A stretch of DNA of 64,000 nt from Musa acuminata AAA Group (Eukaryota > Streptophyta > Magnoliopsida > Zingiberales > Musaceae). The stretch spans positions 41,779,001-41,843,000 of the forward strand of contig NC_088355.1 of assembly GCF_036884655.1 (NCBI RefSeq), given 5' to 3'. The position numbers and the translations under genes were made by a program. The stretch's first letter is position 1. Each line of letters begins with the position of its first letter. The notes beneath the pieces were generated by a model. That model saw only the letters and a list, made by a program, of their open reading frames with translations. It ran no database searches and was not told where the DNA came from. Below, one piece after another: positions 11,105 through 22,700 of the stretch.

Positions 11105-12027
11105 TGTGGAGGCTCGGAGGGTCGGACTGTGTGATAGGGATAGAGCAAGAGAAGAGACGATGCATGCAACACGAGGTAACGAAAAAGAAATGAGGCGCTG
11201 TGTACGCCATTCTTCTCTCTCTCTCTCTCTCTCTCTCTGTGTCTGCCCTTGGATTCCCCGAAACCCGAGTGAACGAGTGTTCTCGTCGCCCGGACCACAA
11301 GTCATTGAGACGCACCCTGAGTTGGATATCAAAGCCCAATACTAAAATGTATATTGATCGGCTAATCATATTCGATTTAAAAGTATTACATACATATTTA
11401 TATTAAAGATGATAGCAAGTTTGACTAATAAAAATTTTCTTAGATCATTACAAAATTCCAGGATAAAAAATCATCCTCACTAATTACTATTTGCAAAACA
11501 AAAAAAAGTGATCTCATGTGTAATTTTAAATTGCCAGCTATGCAAGCCTTGTCTCTTTTTTTATTTCACATATGTATGTAATTAATCTCTTTCTCACACT
11601 AATATTTATCACATCCGGGTCATCTTATACCGGCGACGGCGACGGCAACCTTCTGACTCCATCAGTCTCCGTTCCACGTTTGCTAGTGATAAGATATCAT
11701 TTTGTCCTTTCAAAATATGTGGGTTCTAAAAAAATATAAATTTTTGATTTTATATTTTATAATCAATGTGAGACTAAATGATTTTATCATTTATCGTATT
11801 CTATCGCGGCTTCGACCCCACGGATCACCGTGTTACTCGGGGAAGAGTGTCGTGTATCTCGTCTCGACGTCGATGGAACTCGTGAAAGAAATCAGCCATG
11901 TCTTTTTGTACGTATTTCACCAAGTGGATATACTTGGAACAGTAGATGCAAGGCTGGTTGACTTTTCTTACGTGTTGGATGATATAAGTATGAGGATGGT
12001 GGAGGCCGAACTCCACAGTACTGCAAC
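11105..12027. promoter_or_regulatory. Divergent intergenic region between the CLE gene and the P450
   Basis: 923 bp holding the CLE promoter/5' UTR (minus strand) and the P450 promoter (plus strand). It contains a CT microsatellite at 11213-11238 and, near the P450 start, a GGTTGACTTTT W-box-like site at about 11955. I see no further gene. Confidence 0.5.
11213..11238. repeat. CT microsatellite in the CLE 5' region
   Basis: About 13 CT units. On the CLE (minus) strand it reads GA repeats ~110-135 nt before the start codon, so it is probably in the 5' UTR or core promoter. Confidence 0.8.
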
Positions 12028-14598
12028 ATGTCTGCGTTTGGTGGCATTGCTTGTGCTCTCTTCCTCCTCGTTGTTCCTCTGCTGCTCATCGCTCGTCGCT
12101 TGCTCCTCGGAACACGAGGACTTGGGCTCCCGCGCTGCCCCCTTCGTCTCCCGTTCATCGGTCACGTCCACTTGCTACGAGCTCCTCTCCACCACTCTCT
12201 CGCCCGCCTCGCCGATCGCCACGGCGACGACCTCTTCCTCCGCCTCGGCTCTCGCCCTGTTCTCGTCATCTCCTCCCCCGCCACCGTGGAGGAGTGCCTC
12301 GCCAGCCACAACCTTTCCTTTCTCAACCGCCCCCTCCTCCTCTCCGGAAAACACCTAAACTATGACGGCACCACGCTTGCCGTGGCCCCCTATGGCCCTA
12401 GCTGGCGCAACCTTCGCTCCATCGCCACCCTTCAGCTGTTTTCCCTGGCCAGCTTGTCCAGGCTTGCACATATACGCGCTGCAAACGTCCGATCGCTACT
12501 CCGGGGCCTCTTCTTCCACTCCCGCTCTGAAGAGCGTGGGTTTGTGCCGGTGAGCATGAGGCCGAGCTTCACAGAGCTGACGTTGAATACTTTGCAGGAG
12601 ATGATCGTCGGAAAGAAGTGCAACGGGGAGTCAGCGGAAACAGAATGGTTAGACGAGGAGGGCAAAAGTTTTGCGTTCGTTATCAAGAAGGCTTTTCGTT
12701 TGAGCGCGGCAACGAGCCCTGAGGAATTCCTGCCATTCTTGAAGTGGATAGGGTTGAACGGACTTGAGAAGCAGCTGATAAGGATGCGGAAAGAGGTGGA
12801 TGTTTTGTTGCAGGGGATGGTGGATGAGAGGCGAAAGGGGATGAAGACGGAGAGGAATGATGCAAACAAGACTCTCGTCGATGTTATGCTCTCCCTTCAA
12901 GAGGAGGATCCTCAGAACTACACGGATAATATCATCAAAGGAATGATATTGGTAAGTAATAGAACATGATCTCATGCTTCATCACTGGTGGTTAATATTA
13001 ATAAATATGAATATTATAAGATGATATAACCTGTATCATAATTTAAGGTATCATGTTACAGCTTTAAATAAACATGCTATCTAACCATGTCTAGAATTTA
13101 AGGTCTTTCGGAAGTAGGACTCTCTTGTTGTTATTATTGTACTCCAGAATAGTACTTTCCTTCCTTACAAAAGTATATAATATCTAAAAAAGCTACCATT
13201 TACTAACTTTTTTTTTATATGATATGCATATAGATAGATTGGGCTGAAACAAAGAAAGAAAAAAGATATATGAAGAGGTATCACATGTAATGGTAGGTTC
13301 GATCTATAATATATGAAGACTCATAATTCTTTGACTTATATATTTTTTTTTATGTGGATTTGCATCACTTATTTTTTTAGTTGATCTTATCTAATTAGAT
13401 AAGATATATTATAAATATGATTGAATTTTGATTATGGTTATTGGCTAACAGAAATAAATTCAATCATGATAGGATTACTTAGGAGATGATGTTGATGGGA
13501 GGGACTCTTCTAATTATTTATCCTAAACTTTTTGCTCTCATTTATAAAAAGACAAAACCTTTTATAAAAAGATAATAATATATGACATTATTATTATTAT
13601 TGAGAGATTACGTATTTTTTTCTCCTCTCTTTCTTATTTCATTTTTACGAAGGATAGTAATAGCAATACCGAGTTTAGATCGATATCACTATAGCTTTTG
13701 GATCCAATGACAATGTGCCTGTAAATAAGATAAATATTTTCTTAATAACATCGAAAGGTATGAATCATAAATTTAGATCTATTGTTATTTAATTTTATAT
13801 TTTGATATTAAAAAATTTTACAGTAACATATTATGATTTTTATGCTCACATGAATTGATTGTATTTTTATTATAAACAAAAAGAATCATTTAAATTGATC
13901 TGCTTCCGTACTAAACCAAAAACTCAACAAAACCATTCAGCATGATATGTTTTTCCTCTTCTTCTTTCTTTTGTTGTGTCCAGGTTCTCATATTTGCTGG
14001 GTTTGATACCTCAAGTGTAACCATGGAGTGGGCGATGTCACTCCTCCTCAACCATCCTGAGGCCCTGAAGAAGGTTCACGATGAGATAGAGACTCATGTG
14101 GGGCATCAGCGCCTGGTGATTGATTCCGACCTCCCTCAGCTTCGCTATCTCAACAATGTCATCCGAGAGACCCTCAGGCTGTTCCCACCAGGGCCACTTC
14201 TGGTTCCACGCGAGTCAACAATGGAGTGCAGTATAGGAGGCTTCCACGTCCCGCGAGGCACCATGTTGATAGTCAATGCCTACAAGATGCACAGAGATCC
14301 CGCTTTGTGGACGGATCCCGCAGAGTTCAAGCCGGAGAGGTTCGAGAGCGGAGAAGGAGAAGGGTACAAGTATGTCCCCTTTGGGGTTGGAAGAAGACGA
14401 TGCCCAGGGGAAGCAATGGGTATGAAGGCTGTTGGACTAGTGCTTGCGTCGCTAGTCCAGTGCTTTGAGTGGAAGAGACTCGGAGAGGAGGAGGTGGATC
14501 TCAATGAAGGCGAGGGGCTCAGCATGCCCAAAGCCATTCCCTTGGAGGTCTTGTGCAAGCCACGCCAAGCCATGATGGATGTCTTACCACAGCTTTGA
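12028..14598 (+). CDS. Cytochrome P450, CYP81-like
   Basis: Two exons, 12028-12951 and 13984-14598, separated by a phase-0 GT-AG intron, give 512 residues. Domains: N-terminal ER anchor (MSAFGGIACALFLLVVPLLL), proline hinge (LPRCPLRLPFIGHVHLL), C-helix WRNLR (in YGPSWRNLRSI), I-helix oxygen-binding AGFDTSS (residues 313-319, after the intron), K-helix ETLR (370-373), PERF (425-428) and the heme loop FGVGRRRCPG with Cys448. The combination FLNRPLLLSGKHLNYDGTTLAVAPYG and the single intron just before the I-helix fit the CYP81 family of ER monooxygenases, which act in isoflavonoid, lignan, glucosinolate and xenobiotic metabolism. All essential motifs are intact, so the enzyme should be active. 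The substrate cannot be read from the sequence. A poly(A)-like AATAAAAA lies at about 14671. Confidence 0.93.
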
Positions 14599-14750
14599 GC
14601 GTTCCCGTGTTAAACTTCATGCAACGTTCTTCCTCTTATTAACTTATTTTGCATGGGGGTGATTTACTAAAATAAAAAGTCATTGTAATAGAACTCATTG
14701 CAATGATAATAAATATATTAGAACTCATTGTAATAGTTTTATAGATATTG

Positions 14751-15240
14751 TAGGTTTGGTGAAAATTTAAAGAGTTACATTTGATTATAGATTTAACAAA
14801 AAATATTTTATTTCAAAAATTAATTATCATAAATTTATATAAAAATAAATAATAATAATAATAATAAACATATTAACATCTCGCTCTAGTAGTTCACAAG
14901 AAGTTTTAATAGGTTTGATGAAAATTGAAAGAGTTACACTTTATTAAAATATCTTATTAAAAAATTAATTACTGTAAATTCTTACAAAAATAAAAAAATG
15001 ATACTAAATGTATTATCATATCACCTTAGTAGTCTTAGAGCAGTTTACATATATTTGATAAAAATTCAATGGGTTACATTTGATTCAATCCAAAAATATC
15101 ATCTTTAAAAATTTATTTATCATAGAATAATAAAAAATAATGCTAAATATGTTAGAATGATGTATCATTAGTTCTAAATAAATTTTAATTAATTTGATAA
15201 AAATACCTTGGTTACTTTTAAATTACACTCGGGTTACACT
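14751..15240. repeat. Diverged tandem repeat, ~140-160 bp unit, about 3.5 copies
   Basis: Each unit starts with (T)AGGTTTGATGAAAATT...GAGTTACA-like sequence, continues through an AT-rich block with AAAATTAATTA, then A(T)ACTAAATGT.TTA, and ends with TAGTAGT...AGTTTTAA. Unit starts are at about 14751, 14910, 15049 and 15189, so the spacing is 160, 139 and 140. The last copy is partial. The copies have clearly diverged, so it is an old array. Confidence 0.65.
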
Positions 15241-15503
15241 TGCTCATAGATTTAATAAACACGACCCTATTCAAATTATTCATATCGAATCAAATTAGTG
15301 GCTTAAAATAGTTAAAGGTATTATTAGAATTTTTTTTAAAAATATGATGTCTCTTTAATAAAATCTCAAGGAGTTTTCTTAAAAATTGCTCAAAACATAA
15401 AAGATTTTATATTGCAATGCCTTCCATGATCTGAAGAGTGTGATCCTACTACGCAAACAAGTTAAAATGACGGCCCATTAATAGCCCACATTTGTTTCAA
15501 GAC

Positions 15504-15512
15504 TATAAATAG
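15504..15512 (+). promoter_or_regulatory. TATA box of the WPP-domain gene
   Basis: TATAAATAG lies 43 bp before the ATG at 15547. The usual ~30-bp offset puts transcription start near 15535, leaving a very short leader. Confidence 0.6.
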
Positions 15513-15546
15513 CCCTCCTCTCGATCAAACACATCGCAGACCACAC

Positions 15547-15974
15547 ATGGCGGGAGACGGCGAAGCGGCAAACCCCGCCAAGGTACGCGACGGTGCCGAG
15601 ATTGACGCCGTTTCCTTCAACATCTGGCCGCCGTCGCAGCGGACGCGGGACGCCATGATCCGGCTCCTGGCCGGGACCCTCTCCTCCCCCTCCGTCCTCA
15701 CCAATCGCCACGGCGTCGTCCCCATCGAGGAGGCATCCGCCGCCTCATCGAGCGGAAGGCCTTCGCCGTCGCCCATTCCGACGCCACTGGGCTGACGGTC
15801 CTCCAGACCTACTCTAAGGAGATCAGCAATCGCGCGATCGATTCCGTCGAGTCGAGGGCCTCCGTCGTCTCATCTACCTCCTTTGGCGATGTGGATTCGG
15901 CCCCAGCTGAGACCGCCTCCATCACCGATGGTGCTGGCGAGGAAGCCGCGTCCGTCGAACCAGCGTCTGGTTAA
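15547..15974 (+). pseudogene. WPP-domain protein (MAF1-like) with a frameshift
   Basis: The frame from 15547 encodes MAGDGEAANPAKVRDG, then the WPP-domain start FNIWPPSQRTRDAMIRLLAGTL (split here only for length) and SSPSVLTNRHGVVPIEEAS. It then runs out of frame and stops at 15793-15795. The rest of the domain continues in the next frame from about 15740: RLIERKAFAVAHSDATGLTV, LQTYSKEISNRAIDSVES, then an acidic tail ending at TAA 15972-15974. The break lies at 15736-15748 in GCC/CGCC repeats. Family proteins have two more residues there, so a 7-nt loss (or any loss of 1 mod 3) explains it. WPP proteins bind the nuclear envelope and WIT/WIP partners and RanGAP shares the domain; MAF1-type genes are small and usually intronless. 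A TATA box and short leader are intact, so either this is a young pseudogene or a base-calling error in a GC-rich run. As written, the product is 82 residues. Confidence 0.85.
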
Positions 15975-17575
15975 GTTCAGCCTCCGATCACTTCTCCGTT
16001 GGTAACATCGCTTCTTTTGATTCTTCTAGTCACACATCTGTCATCTGTTTGCTGTAATGTCGGGTAGGTGGATAGTCATCTTAGTGACCCGAGACTTGGT
16101 ATTCAGATTTATGCATGAGTTTACATACATCTGTTTGCTGCTTCTTATTGTTCATCCTATCGTTAGAGGTATAAGCGAGCCCAGGGCATCTTTGATTTGC
16201 CGTAGAAAGTTTTACTCTTTGTTGTTGCCCCATGGATTCGTTCCTTGATCGAACTATTCAAGCCAAAAACTCATGAATTATGGGCTGTGGTTGGGCTCAG
16301 GTCAAGGCCTTGGGCTGGGGCTAAAGTCCTGTTTCTACTTTCAGTCAGCCGGACAAGGTTTCGATTGCTATGCTAAAAAGTTGTGTCACTTCACTGGAAG
16401 AGAACTGGAGGGACTTAAAAGATTTGTCATATAGAATTCAAGGGAAAATAAGGGAGATTTGTATCTTCACTCAGCTGGATGAAGGCTTGAGTAATAAATT
16501 CTTTTAGGTAAGCGAATTTAGTGGCTCAAAGTTTGTCATATGAGATTCCAGGAAAGTAATTTACGATTGAGAATGTGGGACTTAAAAAGCATAATTACTT
16601 GATTTTATAGGATTTTTCTGTCTGATGCCCTTACAATGGTAGAACTTCCTTCAATGCTATGTTTATAAAACCCTCAGTAGCACCACTTTCTAACTGTTAT
16701 CTCGTAGTTTTCAGAATACTTTTAATGAACCTACCTTGGCTGATATCTACCTAAATGTCAATGTGATAATGCAAAGAGTATGTTTGACCTTTGTGTTAGT
16801 TTTTGGTGGTCATTTTTAATATGCCAAGCTGGTAGAGCCTAGTCAAGTGCAAGATGACAACATAGCTACTGAAATGATGACAGAGTCACCATTTTTTTGA
16901 GAGAGAAAGAATGCGACAATCATACGTTCATAAACACCTAAGAACTACTGAATTAATTGGGGCAACATGGAATAGGTTTCCTAGAAGTGCATTGCCCCAG
17001 TGTATGTCCCATCAGATGCCCACTCTGTTTGCCAAAAATGAGACATGGAAGTGATAGAAGTTAGGCAGAGATGAATGAAATGTGTGGCGAGATGGCATAG
17101 GGACAAGAATGATATGATGTGTCCTCTCTCAAACTCATGCCTGTGGATGCTTGCAATGATCTCCCCCCTGTTTTGTTGCTATTTCTTTATTAGATCTTGT
17201 AAGAGTTCCTTTCGAGCAACCACAAAATCTATTTTCATATATAATCACAAGTCTTTTTTGCATCAGTAGTTTGATTCAACTCGTTTTGTGATGTGACCTA
17301 CTTGCACTATTTCATTGCGTTATTCTAATGAAGCATGCCGTTACCTTTCTCTTCCTTCTCTTTTGTTCTTCGGTGATGAAGGTCAAAATAGGAAGGGTGG
17401 AATTCAAAGCGATGGCAGAAGTAATTATGATGGTGATGCTGAAGTCCGCAGTAGCACTGGTAGTGATGATGGTGAGGGGTAAGAGCAAGTGGCGATGGTT
17501 GGTATTTGTTTTATGCACGATGCTCAAAGCAAACAAAAAGAAAGGAACATGCATGACAGTAGCGATAGTGATGCT

Positions 17576-18416
17576 TTTTAATTGGGGTTAAAGTCTATTT
17601 TAACCCGGTTTTAACCCTTATATATCACTTAAGTTTTTATAATTTATTTATATCTAAAATAATTTTTATATTTTTAAAAATATAACATATAAATTTCATC
17701 CCATCAAGTCTAAGTTAATAGATGTTAGACATTTTGATTAATAATAAATTATTAATATAATGATATATATAATTTAAGTATTTTTTTAAAAAATTGATAT
17801 CACCATCGATGATAGGAGGAGGCGTCGTCGCGGAAGTGATCACCAATAGCAGCACTGAGCCACCGATGCCTAACAAGACATCATACTCATGTAGCCTCTT
17901 TCGTATTAATGACGAGCTAAGGAGGTTTCGATCCTGTTTCATATGAATGTGCGTTGATGTTAGGCACACGGTAATCTTCTAGTCCCTCTTTCTCTTCTTG
18001 GACGTATTCGTTCTCATTGTCTTCCACTTCGTCCTCTCTTGCACTCTTACAAGTCGTGCTTATAACGTGGTGGTCCAGCTCTCTTTATCTTTGTCTCCGA
18101 CCTCTCTTATCTCTACCTTTTCACCTTCGTTCGTCGTTACGACATCCGTTGCTTCATCTTCATCTTCCTCAATAAGATAAATCTTAAATGTTTTTTAAAC
18201 TTAAATTATATGTGTCATTTTATTAATAATTTATTATAAGTTAACATATTAGGTAAGCATATTCTAATGTCTATTAATTCAGATTTAACGTGAGGAACAT
18301 ATATATTATATTTTTCAAAATGTAGGAGTTATTTTAGACGTGAGTAAATCATAAATGACTTAATTGATCATGACCAAGATCAGATGGGCTAAAATGAATC
18401 TTAGCCCTTTTAATTG
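17576..18416. mobile_element. Non-autonomous Mutator-like element (MULE) with long TIRs and 9-bp TSD
   Basis: Element 17585-18407 (823 bp), flanked by identical 9-bp copies TTTTAATTG at 17576-17584 and 18408-18416. The ends are inverted: the left tip is GGGTTAAAGTCTATTTTAACC and the complement of the right tip is GGGCTAAGATTCATTTTAGCC. The inverted similarity continues for ~200 bp, including TCTAAAATAA, AAAATATAA, TAATAGA.ATTAGA and TAATAAATTATTAATA, to about 17785 on the left and 18195 on the right. The interior (about 17800-18180) is much less AT-rich, CT-rich on the plus strand, and codes for no transposase I can recognise. Nine-bp duplications and long TIRs are hallmarks of Mutator elements, so this is a deletion derivative or a Pack-MULE-like carrier. 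Confidence 0.85.
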
Positions 18417-18477
18417 GGTGTGAAAACATGAGGAGATGAGAAAATTGTTAATTAAATTGTGAAAGCATATCTAAATA

Positions 18478-18479
<2 letters not shown>

Positions 18480-18512
<33 letters not shown>
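18480..18512. repeat. TA microsatellite
   Basis: About 16 uninterrupted TA units just outside the MULE. Confidence 0.85.
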
Positions 18513-18513
<1 letters not shown>

Positions 18514-19703
18514 TATATCCTTATATATCAAAGGATAGGACAATACTTAGGTGGGTTTTGGCCCAACTATTAGCATTTATTTATTTTATTTACTTTAGCC
18601 CTCATCTGATATTTCCTGAGGAAAAGAAAAGGAGCAAAATGCCACCATGGGTTGAATTTAAGGCAGCAAAAGAAAACTAATCTGTACTAAATTTTGTAAA
18701 CTAGAATTGGAATTAAAATTTATATAATAAATGAACATTTAGGACAATGTTATTTTTTGTGAATATACTCAGGAAAACATGAGAACAATGCCAAATATAT
18801 GTTCCAAAAAGATAAATATTGCAAATGTTTTTTACAGGAAGGTTTAAGAGGGACAAAGAAATATAGACTTACCAAGTATGCAATGACTAGTTGGTCCAAG
18901 GTTTAGGAAAGATGAAAAGACTGACAGTAACAGTGGTAAGTAAGTTGGCCAGGGAGGATCCACAAAACTAGCATTGGAAAAGGTGACATTGGCTAGCTCT
19001 TGATTAAACACTAAACTAGAAAAGATGAAAGAGCCCACTCTCTTGATATCATTTGATTAGCTCTTAATCCAAATGGCAGTAGGAAGGAAGGAGCATTCAC
19101 TTTGGGCAAAATGACCTTTAGAGCACCTAATAGCTCTCACAGCAGAGGTGGACAGCAACAGGGAAAGAGCAGGATAATGATGTCCTTTTGCCATTTGCTC
19201 TTCTTACACTCTCTTTTCCTACTTCCTCTTTGACTTCAAACATAGTTTACCCAAGGATACCTTTATATCATGAGATGGACCAATGTGTCTGTTCTGTAGG
19301 CATTAAATAAGTGTCCTCCAAGTAGAATAAACTACTGCCCCTTAATCAATGCTGCCATTTCTTTCAATCTTTTAAGGAAACCCAAAGGCCCTTCCTTGGC
19401 CTTGGTATTTACTGCAGCCATAAGAAAAAGAAAAATATACCCACTTTGAGAATTTAGTACAGGAGAGTAGCAGCAGCTGCAGCAGCAGGAGCAGCAGAGT
19501 GAAGATACTTTTAAGACCCAATGGATCTTCTCTCATCCCTTCCTGACATGTTAATAATCACTTCTGCTCCCCATGGCTCCACCTTTTGTTGTCCTGAGTT
19601 CAGCATCTCTGCTTACATCCTCTCTGTCTGTCTCTTCATCATCTTCATGCTCTTCCCATCCTACATAGACAAACAAAGGATACAAGGGACTGGGAGATAG
19701 CTC

Positions 19704-19709
<6 letters not shown>

Positions 19710-19737
<28 letters not shown>
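19710..19737. repeat. GA microsatellite in the AGO7 5' UTR
   Basis: About 13 GA units end two bases before the AGO7 start codon at 19740, so they are almost certainly in the leader. GA repeats near plant starts are potential BPC/GAGA-factor sites when in DNA. Confidence 0.85.
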
Positions 19738-19739
<2 letters not shown>

Positions 19740-19741
<2 letters not shown>

Positions 19742-22700
19742 GGAAGAGGCCAAGGATGCCAAGAGGGCTAACAGGAAGGAATGCAGTAGCCCAATGGAAG
19801 GGAGGCCTCATCCCACCAAGCTTGTGGAACTGTGCAACCCTCATCAGCTTACCCACCTCCAAGATGGTTCCTGCCACAGCAGGAAATACCAGGCTTACCC
19901 GGCTCTTCTGCCCCTCCCTCTTCCTCTCCCTTTGCCTCCGCCGGTGCTGCTTCACATCCCTCCGATATGTACTCTCCCTCATAGCATAAACCCCAAACCA
20001 AGAGCTCACATCCACCGAGCCTGGCGGAAGGAGAAACCTTTGGAGGCACAGGTTGCAGTCTTACCGCTTCCTCCAGGTATTTTCTGCCTCTTCTTCTCGC
20101 TTGTACTCATGGCTATTGATGCATACTTGTTGGTTGGGAATTCTCTACTGTTCCATGCTTGCACTTTTTGTTATCCGTAGCTCCTGTTTATCGGATGACA
20201 AGCCACAAAAACTTTTGACTGAGGTGCACGGGAAGGGTGGGAGGGAGGGGGAGGTCGCAAAGCAAACAAAAACAAGCACACCTGCAACTCTTGTAGGACA
20301 ACCACAATGCATTTGTACATGTCAATCCTTTCACTTCTCCAAAGAGGACATTAGTGTTAAGAACATGGTTTGTCTCTTCAAGTAATAGGGAAAGAAAGTT
20401 AGTAAAACAGTTCCAACTTACCTTAAAAGCTTCAACTTCTGCTCTCATCATGTTTCTTTTTCCCAAAAAGTAAAAACTCTTCTCTAATGGAATTAGTTAT
20501 CCTCAGATGTATAATCTTGGGTTCTATATTTCCCCAATCCTTCATGGACTTGGCATTGGATTTCTTTTGAGTACACACATTGCTTATTGTTGGCGTCTAC
20601 TTCCTGTTCTTGTGATACATTGTAGCATTCAAACCATGAATTTTTTTCAGCAGATATCAAGTTGATCAGACCGCAAACCGACTTGATGCCTGAAATTAAG
20701 ATCTCCGACATGGGTGGAAAATGCGTAGACTGTCACTTGAAACCGGTGGCTGATCAACAAGCGTTGGTTGCCACCAGGAGGCCTGATAATGGTGGTGCGG
20801 AGGGGCCTGTCATTCACCTTCTTGCAAATCACTTTCTGGTACGGTTTGATCCCTTGCAGAAAATCTACCATTATGATGTGAATATTTCTCCCCGCCCCTC
20901 CAAGGAAATTGCTCGAATGATCAAGAGGAAACTCGTAGAGGACAACTCAGACATTCTTTCTGGTGCGCTGCCGGTTTTTGATGGCCGCAAGAATTTGTAC
21001 AGTCCAGTCGAATTCCAAGAGCACAAGCTCGAGTTCTTCATAAGTCTACCAATCCCGGTGACAAAGCACGTGCGTGATGAAGGTGGCAGTGTGCTCCTTG
21101 AAAACAAGAAATCTAAGCTGTTCAGGGTAAATATAAGACTAGCTTCCAAGTTGAATGGAGAGGAACTGAGCAAATTTTTGAAAGAAGAGGAAGATGGAGC
21201 TTCTCTTCCTCAAGACTATCTCCATGCGTTGGATGTTGTCTTGCGCGAGAATGCAACAGAGAATTGCATTCAGATGGAGAGATCATTGTACTCGAACACC
21301 ACGGGTGGAGCAAAAGACATTGGTGGTGGTGTTGTTGGAATGAGAGGCTTCTTTCAGAGTCTTAGACCAACAAAACAAGGCCTCTCCCTCAATGTTGATT
21401 TCTGTGTGACAGCTTTTCATGAGAGCATTGGCATCATCCCTTACCTACAAAAGCGTTGCGACTTTTTACGAGATCTCTCGCATAAGAAAACCAGGGGATT
21501 GATAGGAGAAGAGAAAAAGGAAGTGGAGAAGGCTTTGAAAAACATTAGAATCTTTGTCTGCCACCGGGAAACAGATCAGAGATACCGAGTTTATAGCCTG
21601 ACCGATGAAGTGACGGAGAATCTCAAGTTCAGAGACAGAGATGGAAAGTACTTGATGTTGGTTGATTATTTCAAGGATCAATACAACCATGACATACAAT
21701 TTAGAAACCTTCCATGCTTGCAGATCAGCAAAAGTAAACCATGTTATCTACCGATGGAGCTCTGTATGGTTTGTGAAGGCCAGAAATTCCTCGGAAAACT
21801 TTCTGATGAGCAGGCTTCGAGGATTCTGAAGATGGGCTGCCAACGACCTGGTGAACGGAAGGACATGATCAATGGCGTCATGGGGGGAAGAGTTGGCCCA
21901 GCAAGGTAAATTATGTGGACATTAAATTTTCTTTTCTCTTATTGAGGGTGAATAGAATGATTGCTGGACCTTCAAAAATTGACTAGATTGTGGAGGTTGT
22001 TGGACGTCATAACATCTATCAATTATTTGGCTCATAATTACATAAATGTGTAATGCGAGTTTAATTTTCTTCATCGCAGTGGGCTTTATGCAGCTCAGTT
22101 CCAGCTTCAAGTTTCTCGCGAGATGACACAACTTTGCGGAAGAGTTCTTGAACCTCCCAAACTCAAGCTCGGTGATGGTGGGCAGGTTAGAGATATAACT
22201 CCATCTCGATATGACCGACAGTGGAACTTGCTCGACAGTCACGTGGCTGAAGGCAGCCATATCAGAAGGTGGGCTTTGATAAGTTTTGGTGGAACACCAG
22301 AACAGCGGTCCTGCATTCCTAAGTTCATAAGCCAACTCTCATACAGATGCGAGCAGCTTGGAATATTTCTGAATAAGAAAACTATTGTCAACCCATCATT
22401 TGAGCAGATTCAAGTTCTGAACAACGTGTCCGCTCTGGAAAATAAACTAAAAAAACTCCATGAAGCTGCTTCAGGAAACCTGCAACTGGTCATCTGTATA
22501 ATGGAAAAAAAGCATAGAGGATATGCTGACTTAAAGAGAATTGCCGAGACAGTTATAGGTGTCATAAGTCAGTGTTGCTTATATTCCAATCTGACTAAGC
22601 TTAGTTCACAATTCCTGGCCAATTTATCCCTGAAAATCAATGCTAAGCTTGGTGGCTGCAATGTGGTGTTATATAATACTCTACCCTGCCAACTACCTAG

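Larger units (their letters stand above)
14599..15546. other. Intergenic AT-rich region with a diverged tandem array
   Basis: The P450 3' UTR is followed by AT-rich DNA that contains 3-4 degenerate copies of a 140-160 bp unit (separate entry) and then the WPP-gene promoter. No gene seen. Confidence 0.6.
15975..19739. other. Intergenic region between the WPP gene and AGO7
   Basis: 16000-17575: no gene that I can support. A short open stretch after a splice-acceptor-like AG at 17380 is Gly/Asp/Ser-rich and ends in TAA at 17492, but has no start or family match. 17576-18416: Mutator-like element. 18480-18512: TA microsatellite. 18520-19700: AT-rich, then a purine/CT-rich region leading into the AGO7 5' UTR. 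The AGO7 promoter should lie in the last kilobase; no clear TATA box was found. Confidence 0.5.

Noticed and set aside
17380..17494. Gly/Asp/Ser-rich open segment after an AG (GQNRKGGIQSDGRSN...)
   Set aside because: Looks like a terminal exon, but there is no upstream exon to join; the WPP gene already has its own complete tail.
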